A DNA stretch of 45,574 nucleotides, from assembly GCA_964493245.1 (NCBI GenBank), contig CAZBNB010000022.1, positions 1 to 45,574 of the forward strand, read 5' to 3'. This stretch comes from CAZBNB01 sp964493245. Lineage in GTDB: Bacteria > Pseudomonadota > Gammaproteobacteria > Legionellales > Legionellaceae. A program made the translations under genes and the position numbers. Below, one piece after another: positions 7,562 to 16,477 of this stretch. Numbering within the stretch: the first letter of the stretch is position 1; each line of letters begins with the position of its first letter. The notes below the pieces were generated by a model. The model saw nothing but the letters and a program-made list of their open reading frames with translations. It did not search any database and had not been told where the DNA came from.

Positions 7562-10336
7562 TTACAAAGCGAGGCATTGTTCTGATTCGAGACTTTCTTG
7601 AGAGATGCTATGACTCGGCAAAGCATTTTCTTTAACCAAGGGCAAAGGACGGCGACGCACGACAGGTACCATCGGTATGTTGTTAGTCAATTCAGGCGTG
7701 CTTATATTTGCTGGTAATGTATTATTATCAGACGCAACCGGTAGCATACGGTGACGAACGGCACTGGTGATCATCAAACCAACCATCCCCCCTAACATCA
7801 CCACCGCTGCCAATAAAAAACCGCTACTCACCCCCACGGAAATACCCGCCGAAAAAACAAAGGCCGGTAAAGCCAAATGACCGCTGGCAAAGACCATAAC
7901 CAATAAACTGGTGACTAAAAATAAACTTCCCCCCATCCATAAAGCCAAAGACATATCCGATGCTAAAAAACGTTTTAACCTCGTTGCGTTTTTATCTAAT
8001 GCCACATCGACCCGCATACGTAAACGTGCGGTGTTCAGTAGAACCACACTGGTAGTCGTCACCATTAACAGTAACGGGATCAAGGGTGTCATCGCCACGC
8101 CCGCAATCGGTAAACAAATCAGCATACTAAGAAAAATAGCGGCTGTATAAGCTAATATTACTTGATTTTGTACAATATTTTTCTTCAAATGACGATTTAA
8201 ATCTCGCTGCTGCAACAAATAATCAAGAGAACCATTCAAAACCACGTCAGCACAATACGCTGTTTGATTATGATGATTCATAGCACACGTTACACCGCCT
8301 TTCTCTCTCATATAAACCGTGCAGAGCAAATCATTGCTATTATCGCCCACAAACCCAAAACCACGCGCTTCCTCATCTGAAAGCGAGGACATTAAATCCC
8401 GGATCGTTGCCTCTTTTTTATGCGGCAGCTGATCTGAGTATATTTCAAAAATATCACCACAACGTTGATTAAAGCGCTGTGCAGCTTTGGCTGTGTCACC
8501 TGTTAACAGGATTAATTTAGTTTTCTTAGCATGCAAGGTTTTTAATGTGGTTAAAATAACGGGATCAATTTCATGCTCTATAAAAATACTTCCACCATAA
8601 TGTCCATCTTGTGCGACAAAAATAGGCGTATAGCCTTGCGCCAGATATTGTTTGATTGCAGGCGGAAAATCTTTCTCTGTTGGTAGGTTTTTAACATTAG
8701 CTTCTTTTAAATACGCATAGCTCCCTACTTGAATATGACGCCCTTGCACCATGCCAGTTAACCCTCTGTGGTGCTCATCCCATGTTATGGCTTCAGGTGC
8801 TAGCAGCATTATCTGTTCATAAGCACTCGAGGATTTGTAATCACAAATGGCCTTTGCGAGTGGATGCCCCGCACCACCATGCTTTTCTAGCAGGGAAACA
8901 CGTGCCCATAATTCATGACTCACATCAGTGAAAATCACTTTACTTTGCTCAGTAGTTAACGTGCCTGTTTTATCAAATATGATGGTATGCAATGCATTCG
9001 TGCGATCTAAAAATTGCTCATCTCGCAATAAAATACCATGATGATGCAAGCGGTGTTGTAGTAATAAACGCGGGAGTCGATGCGCAATGGCAATCGTACA
9101 CGGACAAATGGCAAACACGATACCAATCATGCTTTGTAATACCAAAGGCAATGTCAATGCACCAACCGCATACGGAACAACAATCGCCAAGATAATGCTG
9201 ATTAAAATCAAGGCCGTATATAACAAAATAAACAAACGATCCGAACGTTCTGGGGATGTTTGTATTTTACGTTTGCGATGCGCGCCAAACACAATTTGGT
9301 TCGCTAAACTATGAAATGCCAAATTTTCTATTTCGATCGTCACCGATGCACCTAAGTTGATAACACCAGCCGTGACTTGATCACCTGTACGCATCAGTCG
9401 TTTGGTTTCACCATTCATAATCGCTGTGTTCATCAACGATTGTCCTTGAACAATTTTACCATCAGCAGGAATACACTCACCCGGCTCAACGCGTACCCAC
9501 ATGCCTATTTTCAAACTGGCTTTTCTTCGATTCTGCCAATTGTCTGTATCAGGTGGCTCACAACTTGCATAATGATCACTAAATTGAAACAGTGAACGCA
9601 TGCCTTGTAGTTGCATACGAGCACTGGCTTTTTGCACAGCATACTGTATTTCATCTAACACATTGACAATGGTTATCAACATAATAGGCATGACCGCGTT
9701 CATAAATGACATCGAAACACTGAGCATCGCGGGCATGCTGATGGTATGATAAAGCGCATGAATCAGCGACAAAATCCAACCCAACGAAACACCCGTGGCC
9801 ATGGTTAAAGCTTTTTTAGCGCGAAGATTATGCCAGAAAGCCATAAAATAATGCCTACTGGTAAACGCTGTCGCGACAAAACTCACGGTGATTAAACTAA
9901 TGGTGAGTGGCAAAGAGGGAGGAAGTGCTGCAGATAACGCGATTAAACTGATTAAAATCAACAAGTTAATTGACAAGTTAAGCCAGTTTGTTCGTCTTTT
10001 TTCTATTTTTTGCAGATCATGTTCTGAATGAATAACCGCAAATTTTTTACCATCACCCGATTCAGTTGCGCAAATCGTCTTTTCAAACACGTCCGTAATC
10101 TGCTTTTTATTTAAAGGCCATTCAGATTCAACGCTCTCAATCGTGACCAGCAAACGATGCAGCCCATTAGAAGAAGCAGGATCTTCGTCAATGGTAATTT
10201 GCGCATCTTTCGGTAGCAATTCAGAACCCTTGAAAGCATCCTCAAAAATAGCTTCGCCAAGGAGGTAGCCACAGCTACCGCACATGATTTCCGATATCAA
10301 AAAAGTATGTCGGTAAATTTCTTTTTTAGAGGGCAT
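7562..10336 (-). CDS. P1B-type heavy-metal-transporting ATPase, divergent
   Basis: Inner-membrane metal-efflux ATPase of about 924 aa from the ATG at 10336 (a TTG seven codons upstream is possible). The N-terminal region has a CGSC motif (C19, C22) but is longer and less regular than a typical HMA domain. Membrane helices come next, then MNGE (the TGE actuator motif), ICPCT with the CPC metal site at 411-413, DKTGT with phosphorylated D455, GGAGHPLA (HP motif), TGDT and GDNSND. CPC suggests Cu+ or Ag+. However, the last two core helices lack the usual YN and MALSS residues, and an extra C-terminal pair of hydrophobic helices plus a proline/arginine-rich tail follows. The class is secure; the metal is not. 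Confidence 0.85.
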   Translation of the reverse strand: MPSKKEIYRHTFLISEIMCGSCGYLLGEAIFEDAFKGSELLPKDAQITIDEDPASSNGLHRLLVTIESVESEWPLNKKQITDVFEKTICATESGDGKKFAVIHSEHDLQKIEKRRTNWLNLSINLLILISLIALSAALPPSLPLTISLITVSFVATAFTSRHYFMAFWHNLRAKKALTMATGVSLGWILSLIHALYHTISMPAMLSVSMSFMNAVMPIMLITIVNVLDEIQYAVQKASARMQLQGMRSLFQFSDHYASCEPPDTDNWQNRRKASLKIGMWVRVEPGECIPADGKIVQGQSLMNTAIMNGETKRLMRTGDQVTAGVINLGASVTIEIENLAFHSLANQIVFGAHRKRKIQTSPERSDRLFILLYTALILISIILAIVVPYAVGALTLPLVLQSMIGIVFAICPCTIAIAHRLPRLLLQHRLHHHGILLRDEQFLDRTNALHTIIFDKTGTLTTEQSKVIFTDVSHELWARVSLLEKHGGAGHPLAKAICDYKSSSAYEQIMLLAPEAITWDEHHRGLTGMVQGRHIQVGSYAYLKEANVKNLPTEKDFPPAIKQYLAQGYTPIFVAQDGHYGGSIFIEHEIDPVILTTLKTLHAKKTKLILLTGDTAKAAQRFNQRCGDIFEIYSDQLPHKKEATIRDLMSSLSDEEARGFGFVGDNSNDLLCTVYMREKGGVTCAMNHHNQTAYCADVVLNGSLDYLLQQRDLNRHLKKNIVQNQVILAYTAAIFLSMLICLPIAGVAMTPLIPLLLMVTTTSVVLLNTARLRMRVDVALDKNATRLKRFLASDMSLALWMGGSLFLVTSLLVMVFASGHLALPAFVFSAGISVGVSSGFLLAAVVMLGGMVGLMITSAVRHRMLPVASDNNTLPANISTPELTNNIPMVPVVRRRPLPLVKENALPSHSISQESLESEQCLAL

Positions 10337-10393
10337 TTTTATCACACATAAACGCAAGAAGGTAACTGTTTATCGATTCAAATATTTTTTGAT

Positions 10394-10452
10394 CGTATTT
10401 TGAAAGATCACAGATATATCTAACAGGACTTTACGTAAAACATCGAGCTCGC
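10394..10452. repeat. Dispersed motif R4 followed by a half copy of element R1
   Basis: Positions 10398-10417 carry TTTTGAAAGATCACAGATAT, also found with small changes at 126-147 and 31689-31711. Immediately after, 10424-10452 (CAGGACTTTACGTAAAACA and on) matches the outer arm of the R1 inverted-repeat element but has no second arm. The region is the non-coding gap between the SPOR gene and the P-type ATPase gene. Confidence 0.6.
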
Positions 10453-10483
10453 TTATTGTTCAGCAGATAATATTTCTGAGGAG

Positions 10484-11209
10484 TCAAACGTCTAATTTAC
10501 GAATCATACCCGTAATTCTATCACGCACGGCAAACTCTCGATGTACACGTTGCGCATCGTTCAAGGATGGAAAAGGGCCTATCAGTACACGATACCAAGT
10601 GACTTGTTGTTGTGTTGCAGAGGTAATAACAGGAGAAAATCCCCTCATCACCAAGGCTGCTTTCATTTTTTCTGCTTCGTGCTGATTTTTAAAAGAGCCA
10701 ACTTGAATAATATATCGACCTTTATCAAGCACTTGTACTGTTTTCAATTGTGGCTGGGGTTGTGCTGCCGCAACCAGTGGCTCGTGCAAAGGTAATTTTT
10801 GTGTCACGGTTAAATCCAGCGGCGCTGCTGCTGTTTTGAGTGATGAACTGACAACCGCCACAACGTGGCTTGGATTGATTGTAGACTCCGATTTAGCGGC
10901 AACCTGAGTAGCCACCGCGACAGTAGCCGGCTTTGTACTGGCGGTTGCAAGCGCCGGTGCAACGCTTTTATCTTTCGTCAACAAGGTATAAAACTCAAAC
11001 TTTGGTTTCGGTAATTCCGCTGTTTGTACCTGAGAAGGGCGATGAGAGGGTGTTGCTTGTGTCGAAAATCGATTACTCATCCAATGACTTAAAGAGCTTA
11101 TGTCAAAAGCACTGGCAACCAAATAACCCAGAATAAACGTAATAAACGACAGCATCAGTGAACCAATGCCATTGTTTTGACGACGTTTTGCTGTTGCTTT
11201 TCCACCCAT
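10484..11209 (-). CDS. SPOR-domain protein (FtsN-like)
   Basis: Predicted single-pass inner-membrane protein of 241 aa with a periplasmic SPOR domain, which binds denuded peptidoglycan at division sites. It has a basic cytoplasmic N-terminus (KATAKRRQ), one membrane helix (about residues 18-37), a long Ala/Pro/Thr-rich linker, and a C-terminal SPOR domain (about 165-240) with the pattern YIIQVGSFKNQHEAEKMKAAL and VLIGPF. The layout matches FtsN. The ATG overlaps the argS stop by one base (TGATG); a GTG one codon earlier is also possible. argS followed by a SPOR/FtsN gene is a common arrangement in Gammaproteobacteria. I leave the symbol blank because the family is paralogous. Confidence 0.85.
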   Translation of the reverse strand: MGGKATAKRRQNNGIGSLMLSFITFILGYLVASAFDISSLSHWMSNRFSTQATPSHRPSQVQTAELPKPKFEFYTLLTKDKSVAPALATASTKPATVAVATQVAAKSESTINPSHVVAVVSSSLKTAAAPLDLTVTQKLPLHEPLVAAAQPQPQLKTVQVLDKGRYIIQVGSFKNQHEAEKMKAALVMRGFSPVITSATQQQVTWYRVLIGPFPSLNDAQRVHREFAVRDRITGMIRKLDV

Positions 11210-12972
11210 CACATACTCTCTGGCGCTGAAACACCCAATAATTCAAGACCATTACACAGAACTTGACGAATCGCTTTTAAAAGACAAAGACGCGCGGCGC
11301 GCAGCTTTTCATCTTCACATAACAATTGTACCGCATTGTAATAGCTGTGTAACCCATTGGCTAATTCTCGTAAATAATACGCGATTTGGTGTGGTTCACA
11401 AGACAAAGCAGCGGCTTCTAACGTATCAGGATATCGCGACAATAAAACCATTAAATCATGCTCGCGCTCATCTGATAACAGCGAAACAGCATCAAGGCCT
11501 TGTTGTTCATGATACCCCAAACCACGCTCTTGCAATTGCTTGAGAACACCACTGATACGTGCGTGGGCGTATTGAATATAATACACCGGATTATCACTGG
11601 TTTCTGACTTGGCCAAATCCAAATCAAAGTCCATGTGTTGTTCTGGTTTGCGCAGTACATAGAAAAAACGCGCCGCATCATTGCCCACCTCATCACGCAA
11701 TTCACGTAATGTCACAAAAGACCCACTGCGTGTGGACATTTGTACACGTTCACCCTGACGATACAAAATAGCAAATTGAACCAATAACACATTTAATGCT
11801 GACTCATCATGGCCTAAGGCGGTGACTGCCGCTTTTAAACGGCTAACATAACCATGATGATCCGCCCCAAAAACATCTATCACCCGATCAAAACCACGAT
11901 GGTATTTATTCCAGTGATACGCAACATCGGATGCAAAATAAGTGGTTTGCCCATTCGCGCGTACCAACACGCGATCTTTTTCATCACCGAACGAAGTCGC
12001 CTTAAACCATAAAGCACCCGCCTCTTCATAAGTGTGGCCAGCCTGGCGCAGCGCATCAATCCCTTTTTGGATCGAGCCGTCGTGCAACAACGTGTATTCA
12101 GAAAACCAAGTATCGTAATCAACACCAAACTCAGCCAGATCATCCTGAATATCATCCAACACGGTGGTCAAGGCATGTTGGTGAAAACACTGAAAACCCG
12201 CTTCACCTAACAAGCGCTTGGCCGTTTGAATCATCGCATCAATATACAGCTCTTTATCTCCGCCTTCCGGCTCATCCTTCGGAAGAGACTCAGAAATGGT
12301 GTGCCATGATTGACTATAGCTTTTGCCTTGCTCTTGAAATAACACCTCTGCAATGGTTTGAACATATTCACCACGATAAGCATTACTGGGAAAAACGATG
12401 TTTTCACCACAGAACGTGAGGTAGCGTAGCCATACGCTCACCGCCAAAATATCCATTTGTCGCCCAGCATCATTAACATAATACTCACGACTAACAGCAA
12501 ATCCAGCCGCAGATAATACATTAGCTAAAGTAGCGCCAAATGCGGCACCACGCCCGTGACCTACGTGTAAAGGACCTGTTGGGTTAGCAGAAACAAACTC
12601 TAATAATACTTTTTTATCCTGACCTATTTGGCTACGACCAAATTCAGACGCTTTTTCTAACACAGTTTGGATGACTTGCGAGCGATCAGCTGCACGCATA
12701 AAAAAATTAATAAACCCAGGGCCCGCGACCTCAACACGTTCTAATTGCCCATCAGTGGGTAGATTCGCCACGAGAAGCTCTGCCAATTGGCGTGGCGGCA
12801 TCCCACACTTTTTTGCTAAAACCAATGCCAAGTTAGATGCCATGTCACCGTGCGCTTTATCCTTCGTGCGATCGATTTGCATTTCGACTTCAAGCACATC
12901 AGGCGGCAGTTTACCTTGCGCTATCAAGCTATTCAGAACTTGTTTTAAGTAGTTTTCAATTATTAACTTCAT
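11209..12972 (-). CDS. argS: Arginyl-tRNA synthetase
   Basis: Class I aminoacyl-tRNA synthetase charging tRNA-Arg, 587 aa from the chosen ATG. The start MKLIIENYLKQVLNSLI is the normal beginning of the N-terminal additional domain. The open frame upstream to 13083 would run into a repeat element and is not credible. Motifs include ANPTGPLHVGHGRGA (HIGH-type), the degenerate KMSKS region VQMSTRSG, and the C-terminal DALR anticodon-binding domain ending LLGVSAPESM. No strong Shine-Dalgarno sequence precedes the ATG. It is coupled to the SPOR gene downstream and divergent from recG. Confidence 0.97.
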   Translation of the reverse strand: MKLIIENYLKQVLNSLIAQGKLPPDVLEVEMQIDRTKDKAHGDMASNLALVLAKKCGMPPRQLAELLVANLPTDGQLERVEVAGPGFINFFMRAADRSQVIQTVLEKASEFGRSQIGQDKKVLLEFVSANPTGPLHVGHGRGAAFGATLANVLSAAGFAVSREYYVNDAGRQMDILAVSVWLRYLTFCGENIVFPSNAYRGEYVQTIAEVLFQEQGKSYSQSWHTISESLPKDEPEGGDKELYIDAMIQTAKRLLGEAGFQCFHQHALTTVLDDIQDDLAEFGVDYDTWFSEYTLLHDGSIQKGIDALRQAGHTYEEAGALWFKATSFGDEKDRVLVRANGQTTYFASDVAYHWNKYHRGFDRVIDVFGADHHGYVSRLKAAVTALGHDESALNVLLVQFAILYRQGERVQMSTRSGSFVTLRELRDEVGNDAARFFYVLRKPEQHMDFDLDLAKSETSDNPVYYIQYAHARISGVLKQLQERGLGYHEQQGLDAVSLLSDEREHDLMVLLSRYPDTLEAAALSCEPHQIAYYLRELANGLHSYYNAVQLLCEDEKLRAARLCLLKAIRQVLCNGLELLGVSAPESM

Positions 12973-13065
12973 CACAAAAATCAACACTTTTAAAATGCAA
13001 TCATTATGCGCTCTTTTCACAAATTCATCAATTGTGATGTACAATTCACGCAGGATCATTTCATT

Positions 13066-13175
13066 AGGACTGACGAAAAACATCGAGGCCGAGGCGGATT
13101 TTATTTTTAATGACCGAATAATGACCGAATTAAAAATAAAATCAAACGAAGAGATCGTTGTTTTACGTCAGTCCT
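13066..13175. repeat. R1 inverted-repeat (MITE-like) element, 110-bp copy
   Basis: The outer ends AGGACTGACG and CGTCAGTCCT are perfect inverted repeats. The arms continue through AAAACA and CGA to the shared inner block GATTTTATTTTTAAT, giving arms of about 45 bp around a short centre (GACCGAATAATGACCGAATT). Related copies are at 15972-16094, 44336-44457 and 45526 to the window end. It occupies the argS-recG divergent gap (12973-13225), leaving about 90 bp and 50 bp on either side. No transposase is present. Confidence 0.8.
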
Positions 13176-13225
13176 GTTTATGAAAATCACTCGTGGTAAC
13201 AAATGTTATTTGTATAAGAGGCCAT

Positions 13226-15301
13226 ATGGATCTGCAACAATCTTGTCTTACATTAGCTGGCATTGGTCCTGCGATTGCAAAAAAATTAGCACAATGTGGT
13301 ATTCATACCATCGAAGATATTTTGTTACATCTACCCTACCGCTATCAAGACAGAACACGCCTTACCCCCATTCAAGATTTACGTGCAAATGATTGGGCGG
13401 TGGTGGCTGGGCGTGTTTGCAAAACCGAGGTTAGTCGTGGACGGCGCTTATATCTTGACTGTTATATCGAAGATAAAACCGGTATCTTGAGCTTACGTTT
13501 TTTTCATTTTAATCAACAGCAAATAAAACAATTGCAAGCAAGCACACAGATTCGTGCTTTTGGAGAAGTGCGTGAGTTTGGTCAAGCCCTGCATATGATT
13601 CATCCCGAATATCAATTGCTTGATGAAGATGCAGACATACCGATAGAAGAAACCTTAACACCGATTTATCCAACAACACTGGGTCTGAGCCAAAATCGCC
13701 TGCGTCAATTGGTTCATCAAGCACTGAATAGCGCCCAGCAATCGTTGATTTCATTAGAATGGATGCCCAATGATATGCTTGAAAACCATGGTTTTTTACC
13801 TATCGCTGAAGCATTACACCAACTTCATCGCCCACCACCCGATATTTCTCTACAAGGACTTGAATCAGGTCAACACCCAGGACTAAAGCGGCTGATATTT
13901 GAAGAATTGTTAGCACAGCAGCTCAGTATGCAGCTAGCCAGAAATCAACGTCAACAGATTAAAGCCCCGGCGATGCAAGTAAATCGTGATTTGATACAAC
14001 GCTTTTTAAACACCCTACCCTTTGCACTCACAGCAGCGCAACAAAGGGTTTTTAATGAAATTCAACAAGATTTGCAAATGGATAAACCGATGTTGCGCTT
14101 GGTACAAGGTGATGTTGGTTCGGGTAAAACGGTTGTCAGTGCATTGGCCGCATTGGTAGCGATTGCCAGCGGCTATCAAGTTGCATTGATGGCACCTACT
14201 GACATATTAAGTGAGCAACATGCCATAACATTAGCCAAGTGGTGCACACCTTTAGGCATTACGGTACATCGCTTAAGCGGTAAAATGAAGGCGCGTGAAA
14301 AACGCCTTGCCTTAGAGGCCATTGCCACCCACAAGGCTCAATTGGTTGTTGGAACCCACGCTTTATTCCAACAACAGGTCTCTTTTGCTGCGTTGGGACT
14401 CATTATTATTGATGAGCAACATCGCTTTGGCGTCGATCAACGCGCACTTTTACAACAAAAAGGTCATCAGCAAGATAATCAACCGCATCAACTCTTAATG
14501 ACCGCCACACCGATTCCCAGAACCCTGGCAATGTCACAATGGGCACATATTGATTTATCCGTGATTGATGAGCTTCCACCTGGCCGTACACCCATCGTTA
14601 CCGCGGTTCTTAATCAAATCAAACGAGATCAAGTCATCGCACGCTTGGCCTCTGCGATTCAAGAAGGTCGTCAAGCTTATTGGGTGTGTACATTAATTGA
14701 AGAATCAGAAAAACTGCAATGTATTGCCGCCACTGAAACAGCTGAGCAATTAAAACAACAGCTTCCTCAGGTACGTGTTGGCTTAATCCACGGTAGATTG
14801 AATGCTGTGGAAAAAGAAAGCATTATGCAATCTTTTAAACAAGGTGAAATGGATCTATTGGTCGCCACGACGGTGATTGAAGTGGGTGTAGATGTGCCCA
14901 ATGCCAGTTTAATGATCATTGAAAATGCCGAGCGCTTAGGGCTTTCGCAATTACATCAATTACGAGGACGTGTTGGCCGCGGGCAAGCCTTATCGCATTG
15001 TTTATTGTTATATCAACCCCCTTTGTCTTTCAACAGCCAAGAGCGATTACGGACACTGCGAGAAACAAATGACGGATTTATCATTGCCGAAAAAGATTTA
15101 ATGCTACGTGGGCAAGGTGAACTATTAGGAACCAAACAAACGGGCTATCGACAATATAAGGTCGCACAACTACAACGTGACCAAGCGTTGCTATTAAAAA
15201 GCAAAGAAGTGGCGCTTTGGTTACTCAGCAAAGATCCACTCACGGCCAAAGCGATCGCACACCGCTGGTTGGGCGATTTCGAACGATTCATAGTGACATA
15301 A
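13226..15301 (+). CDS. recG: ATP-dependent DNA helicase RecG
   Basis: Branch-migration helicase that rescues stalled replication forks and processes recombination intermediates. From the ATG at 13226, preceded by AAGAGG, the protein is 691 aa, the usual family length. It has the N-terminal wedge/OB region (GIGPAIAKKL, then HLPYRYQDRT), Walker A GDVGSGKT, the DEQHRFGV box, TATPIPRTLA, and motifs V and VI (ATTVIEVGVDVPNA, QLRGRVGRG). Its 3' end overlaps the 3' end of epmC on the other strand by 81 bp. An upstream in-frame start at 13193 lacks support. Confidence 0.97.
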   Translation: MDLQQSCLTLAGIGPAIAKKLAQCGIHTIEDILLHLPYRYQDRTRLTPIQDLRANDWAVVAGRVCKTEVSRGRRLYLDCYIEDKTGILSLRFFHFNQQQIKQLQASTQIRAFGEVREFGQALHMIHPEYQLLDEDADIPIEETLTPIYPTTLGLSQNRLRQLVHQALNSAQQSLISLEWMPNDMLENHGFLPIAEALHQLHRPPPDISLQGLESGQHPGLKRLIFEELLAQQLSMQLARNQRQQIKAPAMQVNRDLIQRFLNTLPFALTAAQQRVFNEIQQDLQMDKPMLRLVQGDVGSGKTVVSALAALVAIASGYQVALMAPTDILSEQHAITLAKWCTPLGITVHRLSGKMKAREKRLALEAIATHKAQLVVGTHALFQQQVSFAALGLIIIDEQHRFGVDQRALLQQKGHQQDNQPHQLLMTATPIPRTLAMSQWAHIDLSVIDELPPGRTPIVTAVLNQIKRDQVIARLASAIQEGRQAYWVCTLIEESEKLQCIAATETAEQLKQQLPQVRVGLIHGRLNAVEKESIMQSFKQGEMDLLVATTVIEVGVDVPNASLMIIENAERLGLSQLHQLRGRVGRGQALSHCLLLYQPPLSFNSQERLRTLRETNDGFIIAEKDLMLRGQGELLGTKQTGYRQYKVAQLQRDQALLLKSKEVALWLLSKDPLTAKAIAHRWLGDFERFIVT

Positions 15302-15775
15302 CAGCGCTTGATGAAAGTACTGTGCCCGCAGCGGCAATCCGTGTTGCAAATAGTATTGCGCCGCATCATATACGCGTTGTTGAAATGCATCGACATCAGC
15401 AGGCGAGCCATTTAGATTATCTAAACTAAATTGGAAACGGTGTTTGGCCGCTCGGGACAGAATCCATTCTAAGGCTTGTGGTTTTACTTCAACCGACTCA
15501 AACAAACGTTGCTGAGCTTCATTACGCCCATCAGGTGCATACCAATAACCATAATCTTCCTGCAAGCGTCGCGCTTCTCCAGCAATCAGCCAATGGGCGC
15601 ATTCATGTAATGCGCTGCTGAAAAATCCATGTGCAAAAATCACCGAATGGTAAGCACGTATGGTATCTTTGGGTAAATACCAGGGCTCATCCCCCCCTCG
15701 AACCAAACGGGTTTGATGACTGACTTCAAAGCATTGATTAAAAATGTGTATTAAATCATCTGGGTTATGCATCAT
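15221..15775 (-). CDS. epmC: Elongation factor P hydroxylase EpmC (YfcM)
   Basis: Hydroxylates the beta-lysylated lysine of elongation factor P, the last step of the EpmA/EpmB/EpmC pathway. The 184-aa protein carries family hallmarks: TRLVRGGDEPWYLP, IFAHGFFSSALHECAHWLI with an HxxxH metal-binding pattern, and DYGYWYAPDGR followed by FESVEVKPQALEW. The real start is one of two adjacent ATGs (15775 or 15772). The longer open frame across the scaffold gap comes from read-through of the N run and repeat. The last 27 codons overlap recG antisense. epmA and epmB are not in the window. Confidence 0.9.
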   Translation of the reverse strand: MMHNPDDLIHIFNQCFEVSHQTRLVRGGDEPWYLPKDTIRAYHSVIFAHGFFSSALHECAHWLIAGEARRLQEDYGYWYAPDGRNEAQQRLFESVEVKPQALEWILSRAAKHRFQFSLDNLNGSPADVDAFQQRVYDAAQYYLQHGLPLRAQYFHQALLCHYESFEIAQPAVCDRFGREWIFAE

Positions 15776-15803
15776 ATTTCTGTCGTTTTTCTCTTTCACT
15801 GGG

Positions 15804-16013
15804 TGAACACTTACGGCAGGACTTACGCAAAACAACGAGGTCGAGGCGGATTTTATTTNNNNNNNNNNNNNNNNNNNNNNNNNNNNNNNNNNNNNNNNNN
15901 NNNNNNNNNNNNNNNNNNNNNNNNNNNNNNNNNNNNNNNNNNNNNNNNNNNNNNNNNNTGAACACTTACGGCAGGACTTACGCAAAACAACGAGGTCGAG
16001 GCGGATTTTATTT
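15804..16013. other. Scaffold gap (100 N) flanked by an exact 55-bp duplication
   Basis: N bases run from 15859 to 15958, exactly 100. The 55 bases before the gap (15804-15858) are identical to the 55 bases after it (15959-16013), both starting TGAACACTTACGGCAGGACT. Exactly 55 identical bases with an abrupt end at a 100-N spacer is what two graph-adjacent contigs sharing a k=55 overlap look like. The real sequence here is probably one copy with no gap. Confidence 0.85.
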
Positions 16014-16094
16014 TTAATAAGGAAGTTTAGATGACTAAATGACCGAATTAAAAATACAATCCAACGAAGCGATCGTTGTTTTGCGTAAGTCCTG
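15972..16094. repeat. R1 inverted-repeat (MITE-like) element, 123-bp copy
   Basis: CAGGACTTACGCAAAACAACGA at the left is mirrored by the right end (complement of TCGTTGTTTTGCGTAAGTCCTG, 16073-16094), a perfect 22-bp terminal inverted repeat. The arms extend to the shared block TTTTATTTTTAAT. A truncated repeat of its left arm appears before the N run, which I attribute to assembly. The element lies in the divergent gap between epmC and the DUF3579 gene and interrupts no gene I can identify. Confidence 0.8.
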
Positions 16095-16165
16095 ACGAAT
16101 GCTTTAGGGGAAAAGCCAGATTTCGTGATATACTTGGCCATTCGTCTTTAAAGTATATTTTTATT

Positions 16166-16477
16166 ATGTCTGAGCCCAAAAATAAAAAGATAGTCATCGA
16201 AGGAGTGACTCCTCAGGGCAAAGCCTTTCGTCCAAGTGATTGGGCCGAGCGAATGAGTGGGACAATGGCGAGTTTTAAAAACAGCCGCATTCACTACTCA
16301 CCTTTACTACAGCCGAGCGTGAATCGTGAAGGCTATAAATGCGTCCTTCTTGATCCCAAGCTCAAAGAATCAAGCCCGGAAGTTTATCAAGCAATTCTTG
16401 ATTTTGCCAAGTCAAACAAATTAAAAATTTGTAATGAAGAAGATAACGCTTATCCCAACGAACCAGAAGAAAAGTAA
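16166..16477 (+). CDS. DUF3579 family protein
   Basis: A small soluble protein of 103 aa. The pattern IEGVTPQGKAFRPSDWAERMSG, then YSPLLQPSVNREGYKCV and a C-terminal YQAILDFAKSNKLKI, matches the uncharacterised proteobacterial family DUF3579 as I know it. No enzymatic motif is visible and the function is unknown. The ATG at 16166 begins the conserved region; the open frame upstream is non-conserved and passes into the repeat element. The final 28 bp overlap the 3' end of the IcmC/DotE gene on the other strand. Confidence 0.8.
   Translation: MSEPKNKKIVIEGVTPQGKAFRPSDWAERMSGTMASFKNSRIHYSPLLQPSVNREGYKCVLLDPKLKESSPEVYQAILDFAKSNKLKICNEEDNAYPNEPEEK

Noticed and set aside
13066..16094. Possibility that R1 copies form a CRISPR array
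   Set aside because: Copies are far apart, are inverted repeats themselves and have no regular spacers or cas genes.
15221..16141. A 306-codon minus-strand frame running through the N run
   Set aside because: It is epmC extended upstream across unknown bases and an R1 repeat; the family start is at 15775/15772.
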